Program-made: the position numbers and the translations under genes
The notes under the pieces: model-generated
The model's database searches: none
Told to the model about the DNA's origin: nothing
Seen by the model: the letters and a program-made list of their open reading frames with translations, nothing else
In this document: one piece after another, positions 45,727-55,613 of the stretch
Layout: every line of letters starts with the position of its first letter
Numbering within the stretch: the first letter of the stretch is position 1
NCBI RefSeq assembly: GCF_022496765.1
Contig: NZ_VANV01000017.1
Coordinates: 98,941 to 162,940 of the forward strand
Origin: Acidaminobacter sp. JC074
Lineage (GTDB): Bacteria; Bacillota; Clostridia; Peptostreptococcales; Acidaminobacteraceae
Direction of reading: 5' to 3'
Length of the DNA: 64,000 nt

Positions 45727-46920
45727 CTACAGCTTTTCTATTGCCTCATAATTTCTTTCAGTATTGTTCTGGTCTGAAAGTTTAAAGAATTCATCCACTC
45801 TTTTTAAGTAAACCTCTTCCATTTTATAGTCTTTCTCAATCATGGATGCCAGCATAGGGATCACTTGACTTTCTTTTGTAAGAACAGGACCAAAACCATG
45901 ATTTTGATATGAAAAATAACCTTCTGAATAATGATGTCGTCTATATTCTTCATAATCAAACTGATAGAAAATGAGGGGTTTTCTCATATAAGAAAAGTCA
46001 AAGAATACACTGGAGTAATCTGTTACTAAAAGCTTGGAAGACTTTAGTAAAGCCTGCACATCGTAGCTTGACTTATCAGCAATTATAATCCTATCGCTAG
46101 GTGTAGAAAATAGATGTATAAAACCTTGTATCTCATAATGAGGATAAAAGACAAGGGTGGCTTGGGATTTTTCTAACAAGTCAATGAGACTTTCATTGTT
46201 TATGAATGCTTGATAAGTTTTATAGTAATGACTTTCTAAAAATATTTCTTGTCTTTTTTTCTCTATGTGGTTCTTTTCATGCCCCCAAAACCACATCCTA
46301 AATGTTGGCATCAGTAAAATTTGATTTCTTGTTTTTGCGTTATAAAGTCCATCAAATCTGCACATCCCCAAGTATCTAACTTCATCATCTTTATAGCCAA
46401 ACTTTTCCTTGACGAAGACATACTCTGGATAAGCGCTACAAACCAGCAAATCCAAACCGGCCTGATCCTTGGTCAAAAGCGGCATATAATCTTTTGTCAC
46501 CCCATGTTGAAGTGAAACAAACTTTCTACTTCTTGTTAGCTTTTTAATAAAAAGCGGTGTTACTTTATCATCTGGAGCAGTACCTGTTAAATGAGTTGAC
46601 ACATGTTTCTTACAAAGACAATAGTAAAAATAATGTTTTAAACTTCTATATTTGATAACTTGTCCATAAGTTGCCACATTGGGTCTGTCAGGAGAGTCAT
46701 CTGAAATAACATAGTAAACTTTCTTCTCAGGATGATTAAGTCTAATATATTTAAATAGATGCATGCCATTGTCTCTTGCTTCGTCATATCGCTCACCTAT
46801 AAGCCATATCTCTTTTCTATAAAAAATACGAATAAGAAGAGACAGGATAAAGCTTATACTAATGACACACAAGTGCATCAGCTGATGCAGGGTCCTTTTT
46901 CTAAAGATTCTTTTCATCAT
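45727..46920 (-). CDS. CDP-glycerol glycerophosphotransferase-family protein
   Basis: 397 aa. TagB/TagF-like GT-B catalytic half: RKFVSLQHGVTKDY, RYLGMCRFDGL, LMPTFRMW, then KLLVTDYSSVFFDFSYMRKPLIFYQFD, which is diagnostic. One N-terminal membrane segment (about 13-30). Adds glycerol- or ribitol-phosphate-type units to a polymer or saccharide. No CDP-glycerol synthase (TagD-like) gene lies in the window. Confidence 0.9.
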   Translation of the reverse strand: MMKRIFRKRTLHQLMHLCVISISFILSLLIRIFYRKEIWLIGERYDEARDNGMHLFKYIRLNHPEKKVYYVISDDSPDRPNVATYGQVIKYRSLKHYFYYCLCKKHVSTHLTGTAPDDKVTPLFIKKLTRSRKFVSLQHGVTKDYMPLLTKDQAGLDLLVCSAYPEYVFVKEKFGYKDDEVRYLGMCRFDGLYNAKTRNQILLMPTFRMWFWGHEKNHIEKKRQEIFLESHYYKTYQAFINNESLIDLLEKSQATLVFYPHYEIQGFIHLFSTPSDRIIIADKSSYDVQALLKSSKLLVTDYSSVFFDFSYMRKPLIFYQFDYEEYRRHHYSEGYFSYQNHGFGPVLTKESQVIPMLASMIEKDYKMEEVYLKRVDEFFKLSDQNNTERNYEAIEKL

Positions 46921-46929
46921 AGCTTTTCC

Positions 46930-48060
46930 TCACTGGGATATGATTTCACTCACCTTTTCTGAAACTGCATACCAAGAATGGTATTCAACTGCAGCTCTTC
47001 GACCATTTGCTCCCATGACCATAATGGCGTCTTTACTTGAAGATGCATCTTTTATCTTTTGTGCTAAATCTGCACTTTCTCCATTAAAGAGCAAACCGCA
47101 TTTATAAAGGTCCAAGTACTCTTTTATACCTACGACGTCATTGGCAATAATCGCCTTGCCAGAAGCCATATATTCAAACATCTTTAGTGGCGAAAAACCA
47201 CCCTCTAGGTTTTTCTTGCATAAATAACATAAATCAAAACATGATATATATTTAGGCACTTGACTGTTTTCTACAGGACCAATAAAGTAAAATTTATCTT
47301 CTAAGTCATAAGTTTCAACCATTTTCTTGATGGTCGGATATAAAGGCCCATCCCCTACAAGGACAAAAATGACATCTTCTTTCAGTTCCAGTGCAGCTTG
47401 AACCAATATATCCAGAGATTGCCATTTAACAAAGGTTCCTATAAAACCCACAATAAATGCATCGTCAGGTAGCTTGTATACTTTACGATGACTCTCTAGT
47501 GGTTTGAATCGTTCAACATTGGCACCATTTGAAACAAGATGCAAGCGATTCAATGGTACTTTAAATTCACTATGATAATAATCCCTTACCCCTTCACTGA
47601 CACATACAATACCATGACTGAGTTTAGTAGAAATCAAGACCGAAAGTTTCATAACTTTAATGTACAACAAACTGTATCCATGGGCCTTGTTCTCATATTC
47701 TGCAATACCATTTCTTTCTGTATAAAGTCTTTTCATCAATAACCTTGTCAAAATGCTTGGCATGAAGTCTAGTAAGGCAGACCGAACATAAACCACTTTG
47801 TATCCCTTAAAGGCCAAATACCATATGACGTAGAACATTTTAAAGAACTCATAAAGTAAGTAAGAAAATACATTTTTCTTAAAAGTAGGAATCTGAATAA
47901 TATGCAGGTCATATCCTAGATTCTCTCTCGGATGATAGCCTGGTAATATAACCGTTACTTGATGACCAATTTTTCTTAGATTTAAGGCGACTTCGAAAAA
48001 ATGTGTTTTGCCACCCCCAACTTTTCTCATATCTTCATTACCAATATATAAGATTTTCAT
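46930..48060 (-). CDS. Glycosyltransferase, GT4 family
   Basis: 376 aa from the ATG at 48060, which has AAGGAGGTCGGT before it; the longer frame overlaps the neighbouring gene. GT-B fold with a glycine-rich acceptor loop (GNEDMRKVGGGKTHF), a donor site of EGGFSPLKMFEYMASGKAIIA, and VGFIGTFVKWQ. Adds one sugar to the lipid-linked unit in the cytoplasm. Confidence 0.92.
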   Translation of the reverse strand: MKILYIGNEDMRKVGGGKTHFFEVALNLRKIGHQVTVILPGYHPRENLGYDLHIIQIPTFKKNVFSYLLYEFFKMFYVIWYLAFKGYKVVYVRSALLDFMPSILTRLLMKRLYTERNGIAEYENKAHGYSLLYIKVMKLSVLISTKLSHGIVCVSEGVRDYYHSEFKVPLNRLHLVSNGANVERFKPLESHRKVYKLPDDAFIVGFIGTFVKWQSLDILVQAALELKEDVIFVLVGDGPLYPTIKKMVETYDLEDKFYFIGPVENSQVPKYISCFDLCYLCKKNLEGGFSPLKMFEYMASGKAIIANDVVGIKEYLDLYKCGLLFNGESADLAQKIKDASSSKDAIMVMGANGRRAAVEYHSWYAVSEKVSEIISQ

Positions 48061-48070
48061 ACCGACCTCC

Positions 48071-49291
48071 TTACAATTGGTAAATACCTTCTTGATCCAG
48101 CACATGCCTGGTATCCAATATCAATTTATCCTTAATCTTATCTACATGGTCTAATAAATGATCATGCCCCACCATAACAACCAAAATATCTATATCACTT
48201 AAAAACCTGTCAAAATCAAAATATTGATTATCAACAAGCCTACTTACTATAAAGGGATCGTAAGCCTTAACACCAAATGCTAAGTGGTTGTCCATGACAC
48301 TTAAAAGCTTCATGGTCGGACTTTCTCTGATATCATCTACATTTTCTTTATAGGTCATGCCATACAAACCTATTCTTGTGATATCCTTTAATCCATGTTC
48401 CTTCATCATGACTCTGATGCGACCTAAAACGTGTTTGGGCATGGAATCGTTAATCTTTCTTGCTGTTAAAATTAAGTTTGTTAAGTCTGGGTAATCACCA
48501 ACTAAAAACCATGGATCTACAGAAATGCAGTGACCTCCAACACCAGGTCCTGGTTGCAAGATATTTACACGTGGATGCATATTGGCCAGTCTGATGATTT
48601 CATAAACATCCATCTCGTCGCGTCTGCATATTTTTGCCAATTCATTAGCAAAAGCAATGTTAATGTCTCTATAGGTATTTTCAATGACCTTTGACATTTC
48701 AGCTGACTTGATATCTGTTAGTAGAATGTCCCCTTTACAAAAGCTTTGATAAAGCTTCTTGACAAGTTGACCTATTTCCTTAGAATCTGCACCAATGGTT
48801 CTTGGGTTGTAAACAAGCTCGTCTATCATCTTGCCTGGCAACAAACGTTCTGGGGCATGTGCCAGATGAATATCTTTACCAAGTGTAAAACCATGTAAAT
48901 CTACTAGTGGTCTGATGTACTTGTCTATTGTTCGAGGGGATATGGTTGATTCAATGATGATAACTGCATCCTTCTTACAAACTTCTAATATTGATTTAGT
49001 TGCACTTACCAAATACTTAGAATCCAGTTTTTTGTCTTCTTTGTGAAAAGGTGTCGGTACAGCAACAATGTAGATATCCGCTTGCTGGTACTCATTGGTA
49101 AAGCAAATGCCATTACTTACAGCTTGATTAAAGAGTTCTTCCAAACCCGTTTCTGTAAAAGTTACTTGATGTTTCTTAAGCTGATTGACAAGCATTTCAT
49201 TCTTATCTGTACCAACAACTTCAACACCGTGACTTGCTAGCATTAAAGCCGTTGGTAAACCGATATATCCAAGACCTATAACATTGACCAT
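48071..49291 (-). CDS. wecC: UDP-N-acetyl-D-mannosamine dehydrogenase (WecC-type)
   Basis: 406 aa from the ATG at 49291 (GAGGAGG upstream). Rossmann GLGYIGLPTALMLASHG, IIESTISPRT, catalytic Cys in GPGVGGHCISVDPWFL, and YGMTYKENVDDIRESP. It oxidises a UDP-HexNAc to the uronic acid; ManNAc is the best-supported substrate for this subgroup. The epimerase that would supply it is not in the window. Confidence 0.9.
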   Translation of the reverse strand: MVNVIGLGYIGLPTALMLASHGVEVVGTDKNEMLVNQLKKHQVTFTETGLEELFNQAVSNGICFTNEYQQADIYIVAVPTPFHKEDKKLDSKYLVSATKSILEVCKKDAVIIIESTISPRTIDKYIRPLVDLHGFTLGKDIHLAHAPERLLPGKMIDELVYNPRTIGADSKEIGQLVKKLYQSFCKGDILLTDIKSAEMSKVIENTYRDINIAFANELAKICRRDEMDVYEIIRLANMHPRVNILQPGPGVGGHCISVDPWFLVGDYPDLTNLILTARKINDSMPKHVLGRIRVMMKEHGLKDITRIGLYGMTYKENVDDIRESPTMKLLSVMDNHLAFGVKAYDPFIVSRLVDNQYFDFDRFLSDIDILVVMVGHDHLLDHVDKIKDKLILDTRHVLDQEGIYQL

Positions 49292-49411
49292 TAGCGCCTC
49301 CTCTATATCATATTTATATCCATTATTCGCTATCAGTAACATTAAACAGGAAAATACGCTGAGACTTTGTAAAATTCTATATTACAAAACCATGACCGGC
49401 CTGTTTTTTGA

Positions 49412-49440
49412 TTGAAAAAAGTTCAAAAATGTGCTATAAT
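49412..49440 (+). promoter_or_regulatory. Sigma-A promoter of the beta-helix gene
   Basis: TTGAAA (49412-49417), 17 bases, TGC-TATAAT (49435-49440), with an extended -10. One of the best promoters in the window. Confidence 0.85.
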
Positions 49441-49442
49441 GT

Positions 49443-49461
49443 AATACTAACCAATAGTATT
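49443..49461 (+). promoter_or_regulatory. Operator-like inverted repeat at the beta-helix gene start site
   Basis: AATACTA-accaa-TAGTATT: 7-base perfect arms over the expected transcription start, just after the -10. A repressor bound here would block initiation; as RNA it could form a weak stem before the ribosome binding site. Confidence 0.5.
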
Positions 49462-49478
49462 GAAAGGATGTGATTTTT

Positions 49479-50864
49479 ATGAAAAAACATTCAAAGTCAA
49501 TCCTAATTATATCCCTAATTTTAATCGTAGCAACGATCGCGATCTACAATAGAACCATGGATATTATCGACCCGCCAATTCCACTTGGTTTCGATGATTC
49601 CATCGCACTTCAAAAATTACTCGACAAGGGTGGTGTCATCGATTTAGGTGACAAAACTTACAACATCTATCATCAATTAGAACTGAGAAGTGATACGACC
49701 ATTACGTCATCTGGTGCAAAACTTGTAAAGCTCTTTAACAAGGATGGATCAGAATACCTCTTTACTTCTAAAAGGCCCACTTTAAAAAACGTGACTATCA
49801 GCAACATAACAGTTGATTTAAAGGGCCACAGGAATGTACTTGATGATAACACTCGATTCTTCTCATATTATAAAAATCTATCCAATGTTACAATCGACAA
49901 TGTAACCGTGGAGAATACAACCGGCTACGTGGTCGAAGTCAGACCGAGAACTGATTCTCCAAATGGTAAAAGCAAAGGTTTAACCGTTTCTAACTGCACC
50001 ATCAATACTATTGATGAACCAGAAGGACCAATGATTTGGTTACTAGAATCTGAGAACTTTGTCATTGAAAACAATTACATTTCAAGTGGTAAAGGCCAAG
50101 TGTGGCTAGCCTACTCTAAAAACGGCCTTATCAATAACAATCAGTTTCTGAATGTAGACAACTATTGGTCGCCAGATGCGCATTTAGGTGGCGTTGAGCT
50201 ATACACCGCATGTGAGAATATCACCATTTCCAACAATAAGATTACATCAGCTCAAGATTCAGATGATTCCTATATTGTAGGATTAAGAGTTAAAAACTCT
50301 AACTATATCGTCATCGAAGGTAATGAAATACAATGGGACAATGAAAGATCTGAAGCCATTAACATTCGTAAGGATGAAGTTTATGATATCAATCCAACAG
50401 GCTTTATTGTTAGAGACAATACCATCACCGGCCGTACACCTGAAGGTATTCAAGTAGTTACAATCGTCAGTGATGCAACCATTACCAATGTAGAAGTATC
50501 TAACAACACCATGTTGGATAAATCTATCGTCTTCCATCCTACGACAAATGCTGAAAACATTTTCTATAACGATGTTGTGGTAGACGGAAATGATTGTGCA
50601 CAGATTAAGTTTCATGGTCTCCAAAGCGAAAACGTAACTATCACAAACAATAATGTCTACGCATTTAACGAAGATATGACGTCAGGTACAACCATCTATG
50701 CTAGAAACTTATTAGGTCCAACCATTCTGAACAACACCATTTATGGTAACAACCTAATTGATGTGATTACTGGTATAGACATCTCTTATAGTGGCAATGC
50801 TCAAGTATCTGGAAATGAATTCAGAGATGTTGATGTAAGAATCAAAAGATACAAAAGTTACTAA
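49479..50864 (+). CDS. Membrane-anchored right-handed beta-helix protein
   Basis: 461 aa from the ATG at 49479 (AAAGGATG 8 bases upstream); a GTG at 49470 overlaps the ribosome binding site. An N-terminal signal anchor (about 7-24), then a long region of short parallel-beta-helix rungs: N-V-T-I-S/D-N-x-T-V and NNTI/NNQF-type repeats. This fold is common in polysaccharide lyases, epimerases and hydrolases; no specific catalytic motif was identified. The only plus-strand gene inside the polysaccharide locus, with its own promoter and terminator. A polysaccharide-modifying enzyme is likely (inference). Confidence 0.85.
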   Translation: MKKHSKSILIISLILIVATIAIYNRTMDIIDPPIPLGFDDSIALQKLLDKGGVIDLGDKTYNIYHQLELRSDTTITSSGAKLVKLFNKDGSEYLFTSKRPTLKNVTISNITVDLKGHRNVLDDNTRFFSYYKNLSNVTIDNVTVENTTGYVVEVRPRTDSPNGKSKGLTVSNCTINTIDEPEGPMIWLLESENFVIENNYISSGKGQVWLAYSKNGLINNNQFLNVDNYWSPDAHLGGVELYTACENITISNNKITSAQDSDDSYIVGLRVKNSNYIVIEGNEIQWDNERSEAINIRKDEVYDINPTGFIVRDNTITGRTPEGIQVVTIVSDATITNVEVSNNTMLDKSIVFHPTTNAENIFYNDVVVDGNDCAQIKFHGLQSENVTITNNNVYAFNEDMTSGTTIYARNLLGPTILNNTIYGNNLIDVITGIDISYSGNAQVSGNEFRDVDVRIKRYKSY

Positions 50865-50886
50865 TTGAGTTTTAATCTTAACTGTC

Positions 50887-50920
50887 AAAACGCCCTATCA
50901 ATCAGATAGGACGTTTTTTA
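50887..50920. terminator. Terminator between convergent beta-helix and glycosyltransferase genes
   Basis: AAAACGcCCTATC / GATAGGaCGTTTT with an AATCA loop, followed on the plus strand by TTATT and on the minus strand by GACAG. Strong for the plus-strand gene; the end of the 50898 gene overlaps it. Confidence 0.85.
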
Positions 50921-52103
50921 TTATAAAGTTATAAAATTCATTGTAATTATCTTCAGCATTAAAATGATCAGCCCATTTTTTATAGGATGCTCGACCCATC
51001 TTTTCTTTGTTAAGTTGGTCCAGCTTATAATAATCTTCTATAAAATCTTTTAATACCTCATCTTTAAAGTTTTCATCTAAAAGGTAGCCATTTTTTCCTG
51101 GATCTACAATTTCTGATACGCCACCGACATCGGTTGCAATTATAGGAATGCCATAGGAACAAGCTTCCATAATGGAAACCGGCAACCCTTCAGACTGACT
51201 CGTATTAATAAACAGATCAACTGGATGACTGGTATAGTAGTTCAGAACTTGATCATTGGTCATATTGCCTAACAACTGATAAAGGATCTTATCTTTTCCA
51301 TCAAGCACTTGAGCATATGCTTTTAAGCTTTCAAAGTCTATCCCACCACCAATATGAGTCCAACGAACCTCAATATCGTCTATTAATGACAAGGCATCTA
51401 CTATCTTTTCAAGTCGCTTAACAGGATGAACAAATGAACAAGAAAGCAAATTAAGTCTATGACTTGTATGCTTTGGATTTTCACCTTTTTGATAGGTACC
51501 TAAATAAGAAGTTCTAATGTTATCAAATCCAGGATACATTTTCTTTAAATAATTCTCGCCCATCTTTGAGCATGGAAAAACATAATCTATCTGACTTAGG
51601 GTATAGGCTTTAAAAGGTTGTATCCGCCATTCCTGATAAAGGTCATACCTATGTGCTCTTGAAATTTTCATTTTGTATCCTTCAGCTCTTGCAATACCAA
51701 GTGCATGATAGTGAAACCAATAAGAATACAAGAGGGTCTCTTTTTTATTTAACTGGTATTCCTTTTCAATCTGACCAAGTATTTTAATTAATAGATTAGA
51801 ATAAAGAATATGTTGAACTTTTTTATATAAAACCTTTAGTCCTTTTTGCTTATCTGATTTAAGAATGTCCCCCATGTTTCTAGGCTTAAAGAACAAGTTA
51901 GTTTTCTTATAATCATAAGATATGACTCTACATCCTTTATGAACCTCATCATATGAAAAAGAAGTTTTCGGCATCAAGCCATCTTCTAAAATCGGTACGA
52001 TGAAGATTTCATCAAACCTTTCTTGAAGAAAACTGATTTCATTATCAAAGAACACATCTTTGCCCTCAAGAGGATAGCCGTTTGTAAATATTATGATATT
52101 CAT
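50898..52103 (-). CDS. Glycosyltransferase, GT4 family
   Basis: 401 aa from the ATG at 52103 (AAAGGAGATATTT before it). GT-B fold with a C-terminal donor motif INTSQSEGLPVSIMEACSYGIPIIATDVGG and NGYLLDE. It overlaps the end of the polymerase gene by 38 bases. The convergent beta-helix gene lies on its other side, so this may end one block of the locus. Confidence 0.92.
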   Translation of the reverse strand: MNIIIFTNGYPLEGKDVFFDNEISFLQERFDEIFIVPILEDGLMPKTSFSYDEVHKGCRVISYDYKKTNLFFKPRNMGDILKSDKQKGLKVLYKKVQHILYSNLLIKILGQIEKEYQLNKKETLLYSYWFHYHALGIARAEGYKMKISRAHRYDLYQEWRIQPFKAYTLSQIDYVFPCSKMGENYLKKMYPGFDNIRTSYLGTYQKGENPKHTSHRLNLLSCSFVHPVKRLEKIVDALSLIDDIEVRWTHIGGGIDFESLKAYAQVLDGKDKILYQLLGNMTNDQVLNYYTSHPVDLFINTSQSEGLPVSIMEACSYGIPIIATDVGGVSEIVDPGKNGYLLDENFKDEVLKDFIEDYYKLDQLNKEKMGRASYKKWADHFNAEDNYNEFYNFIIKNVLSD

Positions 52104-53418
52104 AAATATCTCCTTTGAATAATTTATCCAACTCAAACATGATTAATATCAAAGCCAAATAGAGATAATGCCAATCTGCCAAGAGGCCATCTAGCGACAT
52201 AGAAGAGGTCATTAAGACAACCAGCAGTATATAGGCTTTCTTAGTCGTCCTATGGCCACTCTTGTACATAAGATATACAAATGCCAATACAAATACAATG
52301 GACCCTATGATGCCGTATGCAACAAGATACTCAAAAAACGTATTATGTAGCGAAGAATCAATAAAGTTATGAATGCCGCTACCACTACCTATCCCCCTAA
52401 TAAGAATGGTTGGATTATCCAACAAGGAATCAAATCCTTCTACAAGTTTATCAAAACGTCCCGATGATAAATCCCCTATTGAAAATCTCAAAGACAAGGC
52501 ATAGAATATTCTAAGGATATAATCACCCCAGAATTTCAGTACCAACGGTACTGTCAATAGGACAGCCCCCATGGTCAAAAAGAATCGATTATAGTTAAAA
52601 CGTTGATTGGCATAATTATAATAAACAAACAAGACTAAAAAACTTATGATAAACATCTTTGAATAAGATAAAAAGCCAAACATAATTAAGATAAAAAGCA
52701 TACAATTACTTAACCATTCATGTTTGAAAAGTTTTTTTCTATGCAACTTATAAAAGGCAATTATGGCTATCGAAACCAAGATGGCCTGTGAAAAATAATT
52801 AGGATCTCTCATGAGTCCAGTAAAACGATTGGTGATAAAACTTCGGGTGTATTGAATAGCAGAATAATTCTTATAGAAAAAATTTACCTTTGGGAAAAAA
52901 GCTCGTATAAAAATACCAAGAAATGCTGCGAAGACATTCCCTAATATATAAAACCTGAAAATACCAGTATAAAACCTACTGGATTTCTTAGGTAGATACG
53001 AAAACATCATGAGCAACATCACTATGTTAATCCCCCAAGCGATGTACTCTTGAAGGTTGTTGTTAGATATATTGGTTAGTACCATTGCAAATAAAACAAA
53101 AGTCATTAAAACAGAAAATACATTCATATCAGGACGAGCTAAAATCAACTTGATGATTAGGACCAAAACCAAAATTGAATAGGCAGAAAAAGGCAAACCA
53201 GGAAAAACCATAAGGGCTATGGCATGGATAAAAAACATCATGGCTTTAATCGCATTTTCAACACTTGCAAATAAGACAACTGTTATTATCAATACCAAAG
53301 CAAGCATTTTAAAGCTATTGGACCCAATAATTATTGGAATCAATAACAAGCCAATCAAAGCTATTAATAAGATAATTAATGAAATATCGGATATCCTGTT
53401 GCCCTTTAATTCTTCCAT
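52066..53418 (-). CDS. O-antigen ligase/polymerase-like membrane protein (Wzy-type)
   Basis: 450 aa with ten or more membrane helices and a large extracytoplasmic loop (about 295-355) containing RFSIGDLSSGR and a following GIGSGSGIHNF...LHNTFFEYLVAYG, the Wzy_C signature. Expected to join lipid-linked repeat units outside the membrane. It directly follows the Wzz-kinase gene by 8 bases. Confidence 0.88.
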   Translation of the reverse strand: MEELKGNRISDISLIILLIALIGLLLIPIIIGSNSFKMLALVLIITVVLFASVENAIKAMMFFIHAIALMVFPGLPFSAYSILVLVLIIKLILARPDMNVFSVLMTFVLFAMVLTNISNNNLQEYIAWGINIVMLLMMFSYLPKKSSRFYTGIFRFYILGNVFAAFLGIFIRAFFPKVNFFYKNYSAIQYTRSFITNRFTGLMRDPNYFSQAILVSIAIIAFYKLHRKKLFKHEWLSNCMLFILIMFGFLSYSKMFIISFLVLFVYYNYANQRFNYNRFFLTMGAVLLTVPLVLKFWGDYILRIFYALSLRFSIGDLSSGRFDKLVEGFDSLLDNPTILIRGIGSGSGIHNFIDSSLHNTFFEYLVAYGIIGSIVFVLAFVYLMYKSGHRTTKKAYILLVVLMTSSMSLDGLLADWHYLYLALILIMFELDKLFKGDIYEYHNIYKRLSS

Positions 53419-53426
53419 ACCGCCAC

Positions 53427-54761
53427 CTACTTATATGAATAATACTCTTTTTTCTTAACTTTTGCCTTAGTCATAACAACTCCAAGAATTTTACCATTGA
53501 TTTGCCTAATTTTTTTTATACTGGCAACAACATTTTCTTTCTTAGTTTGCTTACACGCTGCAATCATAACAATACCATCAACACATCTAGCCAAACTTAA
53601 TGAGTCAGCTACCGAGAGTATTGGCGGTGAATCAATCAAGATAATATCATACATGTTTCTTAATTCCATTACAATATCATCTACCTTCTTAGACATTAAA
53701 AGTTCATTTGGATTGGGTGGCTTTGGTCCTGAAGTTATAATCGATGTGTGATACTTTTGATTAATAATCTTTTTATATGCTACATTATTCACAATTAAAT
53801 TACTTAATCCTGAATAATTTCTAATAGAAAACAGATTATGAAGGTTTGGTTTTCTTAAATCGGCATCTATCAAGAGCACCTTCTTGCCAACCTGCGAAAA
53901 TGCAAGTGCTATATTAGATACAGTTGTTGATTTACCTTCAGACATCTGTGCAGAAGTAAACATCATCACTTTGCATTTATTGTCAACACTCATAAAGTCT
54001 AAGTTGGTCCTGATCAACTTATAAAGTTCTGCATCATAAGTGTTGTTGTTATGGTGCATGACCAGTGCATCTAAGTGGTCTGATGATTTTACTGGCAATA
54101 AAGAACCCAAAAATGGTACACCTAATAAGTCTTCTAAGTTTGTATCAATATTCACTTTATTATCCATCAAAACTAGAATAATCGATATAATCAAGCCAAC
54201 TAAAAAGCCCAAAATGACGCCAATGATTGTAGCATTCAAAACATTAGGACTTATAGGTCTTTCATTCACTTCTGCTGCATCGACTACTTGTATATTTTTA
54301 GCACCAATAACCACTTCTGCCTTATCAATCAAGACATCGGAAATAGCATTTGCTATTCGAGTTGCAGCATGAGGTGAAGCATCCAATACAACGATTTTCA
54401 TAAACCTAGAATCATCAACAGTATGAACATTGACTCTCCCCAACAAGGAATCTGGGTGAATATTTAAGTTCAATCTACTGATTACTTCATTTCTTACAGC
54501 TTTTGTCTTAATCAGTTCCTTGTAATCGTCAATCAACTGGGCACCGATCTCTAAGTCCAGAAAGTTAAATTCTGCAAGAGCACCTGATTCTTTACCAATA
54601 AAAATGGTTGTCTCAGCCGAATAGGTATCTGGTATATAAAAATTATTAACCACAAAAAATGAGGCTCCAACTGCAATACTTGTAAGCGCGATTATCCAAA
54701 AACGTTTAAATACCTTCTGGAATAAATCAAATATTTCTATTTCTCTTTGATAGTTCTCCAT
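53427..54761 (-). CDS. Wzz chain-length domain fused to a BY-kinase (CpsC-CpsD type)
   Basis: 444 aa. N-terminal Wzz domain between two membrane helices (about 18-38 and 172-195), then a bacterial tyrosine kinase: Walker A MFTSAQMSEGKST (the usual PGEGKST has become MSEGKST), Walker A' VLLIDADLRKPN, Walker B IILIDSPP, and a short Tyr cluster YYSY at the very C-terminus for autophosphorylation. Controls chain length and export; PHP phosphatase at 39056 would reverse it. Confidence 0.93.
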   Translation of the reverse strand: MENYQREIEIFDLFQKVFKRFWIIALTSIAVGASFFVVNNFYIPDTYSAETTIFIGKESGALAEFNFLDLEIGAQLIDDYKELIKTKAVRNEVISRLNLNIHPDSLLGRVNVHTVDDSRFMKIVVLDASPHAATRIANAISDVLIDKAEVVIGAKNIQVVDAAEVNERPISPNVLNATIIGVILGFLVGLIISIILVLMDNKVNIDTNLEDLLGVPFLGSLLPVKSSDHLDALVMHHNNNTYDAELYKLIRTNLDFMSVDNKCKVMMFTSAQMSEGKSTTVSNIALAFSQVGKKVLLIDADLRKPNLHNLFSIRNYSGLSNLIVNNVAYKKIINQKYHTSIITSGPKPPNPNELLMSKKVDDIVMELRNMYDIILIDSPPILSVADSLSLARCVDGIVMIAACKQTKKENVVASIKKIRQINGKILGVVMTKAKVKKKEYYSYK

Positions 54762-54775
54762 AGGAGCTTCCTTTC

Positions 54776-55219
54776 TTAAAATGGATCTTCAAATTTTGAC
54801 TTTTGATTGTATTCAAATGGTGCAGAAAACTCGTAATAAGCGAGTATTTCATATCTGGCATTTATCTCTAAAGGAATGCTTAACATGACAGAAATACCAC
54901 GATTAGAATCATCATTTTCTACCTGAAACTCATAGATTAAACGTTCCTTTTCTTCATAGGCATCTGGATACAGCCTGATAAAATCATTTGCAAAAGATGG
55001 ATTAATGGATAAATCCTTGAGTGTTTCATCTACTTGTACCAGTTGTCTTTGTACCAGAGTTTCTAATTCATAATACTCAACTTGCCAAGTTTCTTTTTTA
55101 TTCGCCAACTTTTGATTAGACAAGGAGGCAATAACGGTTGATATGCCTAAAAGAAGAATGACTGTCATAAAGACCAATACCAGAATTGAGGTCATTCCCT
55201 TATTGTCTAGCTTATTCAT
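54776..55219 (-). CDS. PilX-like minor pseudopilin-type protein
   Basis: 147 aa from the ATG at 55219, which has AGGAGGTGG before it inside the previous gene. The N-terminus (LDNKGMTSILVLVFMTVILLLGISTVIAS) has the G-M-x(4) hydrophobic pattern of prepilin-like proteins, followed by a soluble domain. Resembles PilX/GspK-type minor pseudopilins, which lack the canonical Glu5. Last of four such genes. Confidence 0.75.
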   Translation of the reverse strand: MNKLDNKGMTSILVLVFMTVILLLGISTVIASLSNQKLANKKETWQVEYYELETLVQRQLVQVDETLKDLSINPSFANDFIRLYPDAYEEKERLIYEFQVENDDSNRGISVMLSIPLEINARYEILAYYEFSAPFEYNQKSKFEDPF

Positions 55220-55610
55220 TTGCCACCTCCTGAACATAATGCTCTGTGTTCAAAAGGATCAAAATGTCATTTTCATCAAAAGCAGACACCTTAAGCTTGT
55301 AATAATGACCTGTCTTTACTTCTTCAACTTCTACTTCCGCACTTAAGATATAAACACTTTGATGATCGACTCTTTGCCAATCCTCATCATAATGATGTAT
55401 CTCTTGGTATGATGACTCAGGCAGATCTCTACTTGCTTTAAACTCTTCTATAAAGGATGTCCCATAAAACAAGGCAAGCTCCTTGGACTTGGATTCTAGA
55501 TTAACATTCTCTGCCACTATAAAAAGCTGCAATAAAACAACAGAGATAATACTGAATATAGCGATTGATATTATGATTTCAATTAGTGTAAATCCCTTTG
55601 AATTCTTCAT
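55212..55610 (-). CDS. Prepilin-type N-terminal cleavage/methylation protein (pseudopilin)
   Basis: 132 aa. Textbook prepilin leader MKNSKGFTLIEIIISIAIFS: cleavage after Gly6, N-methyl-Phe, Glu at +5. About 100 further residues form the globular part. Needs a prepilin peptidase, which is not in the window. Between a DUF4860 gene (3 bases) and the PilX-like gene (8-base overlap). Confidence 0.9.
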   Translation of the reverse strand: MKNSKGFTLIEIIISIAIFSIISVVLLQLFIVAENVNLESKSKELALFYGTSFIEEFKASRDLPESSYQEIHHYDEDWQRVDHQSVYILSAEVEVEEVKTGHYYKLKVSAFDENDILILLNTEHYVQEVANE

Positions 55611-55613
55611 AAG

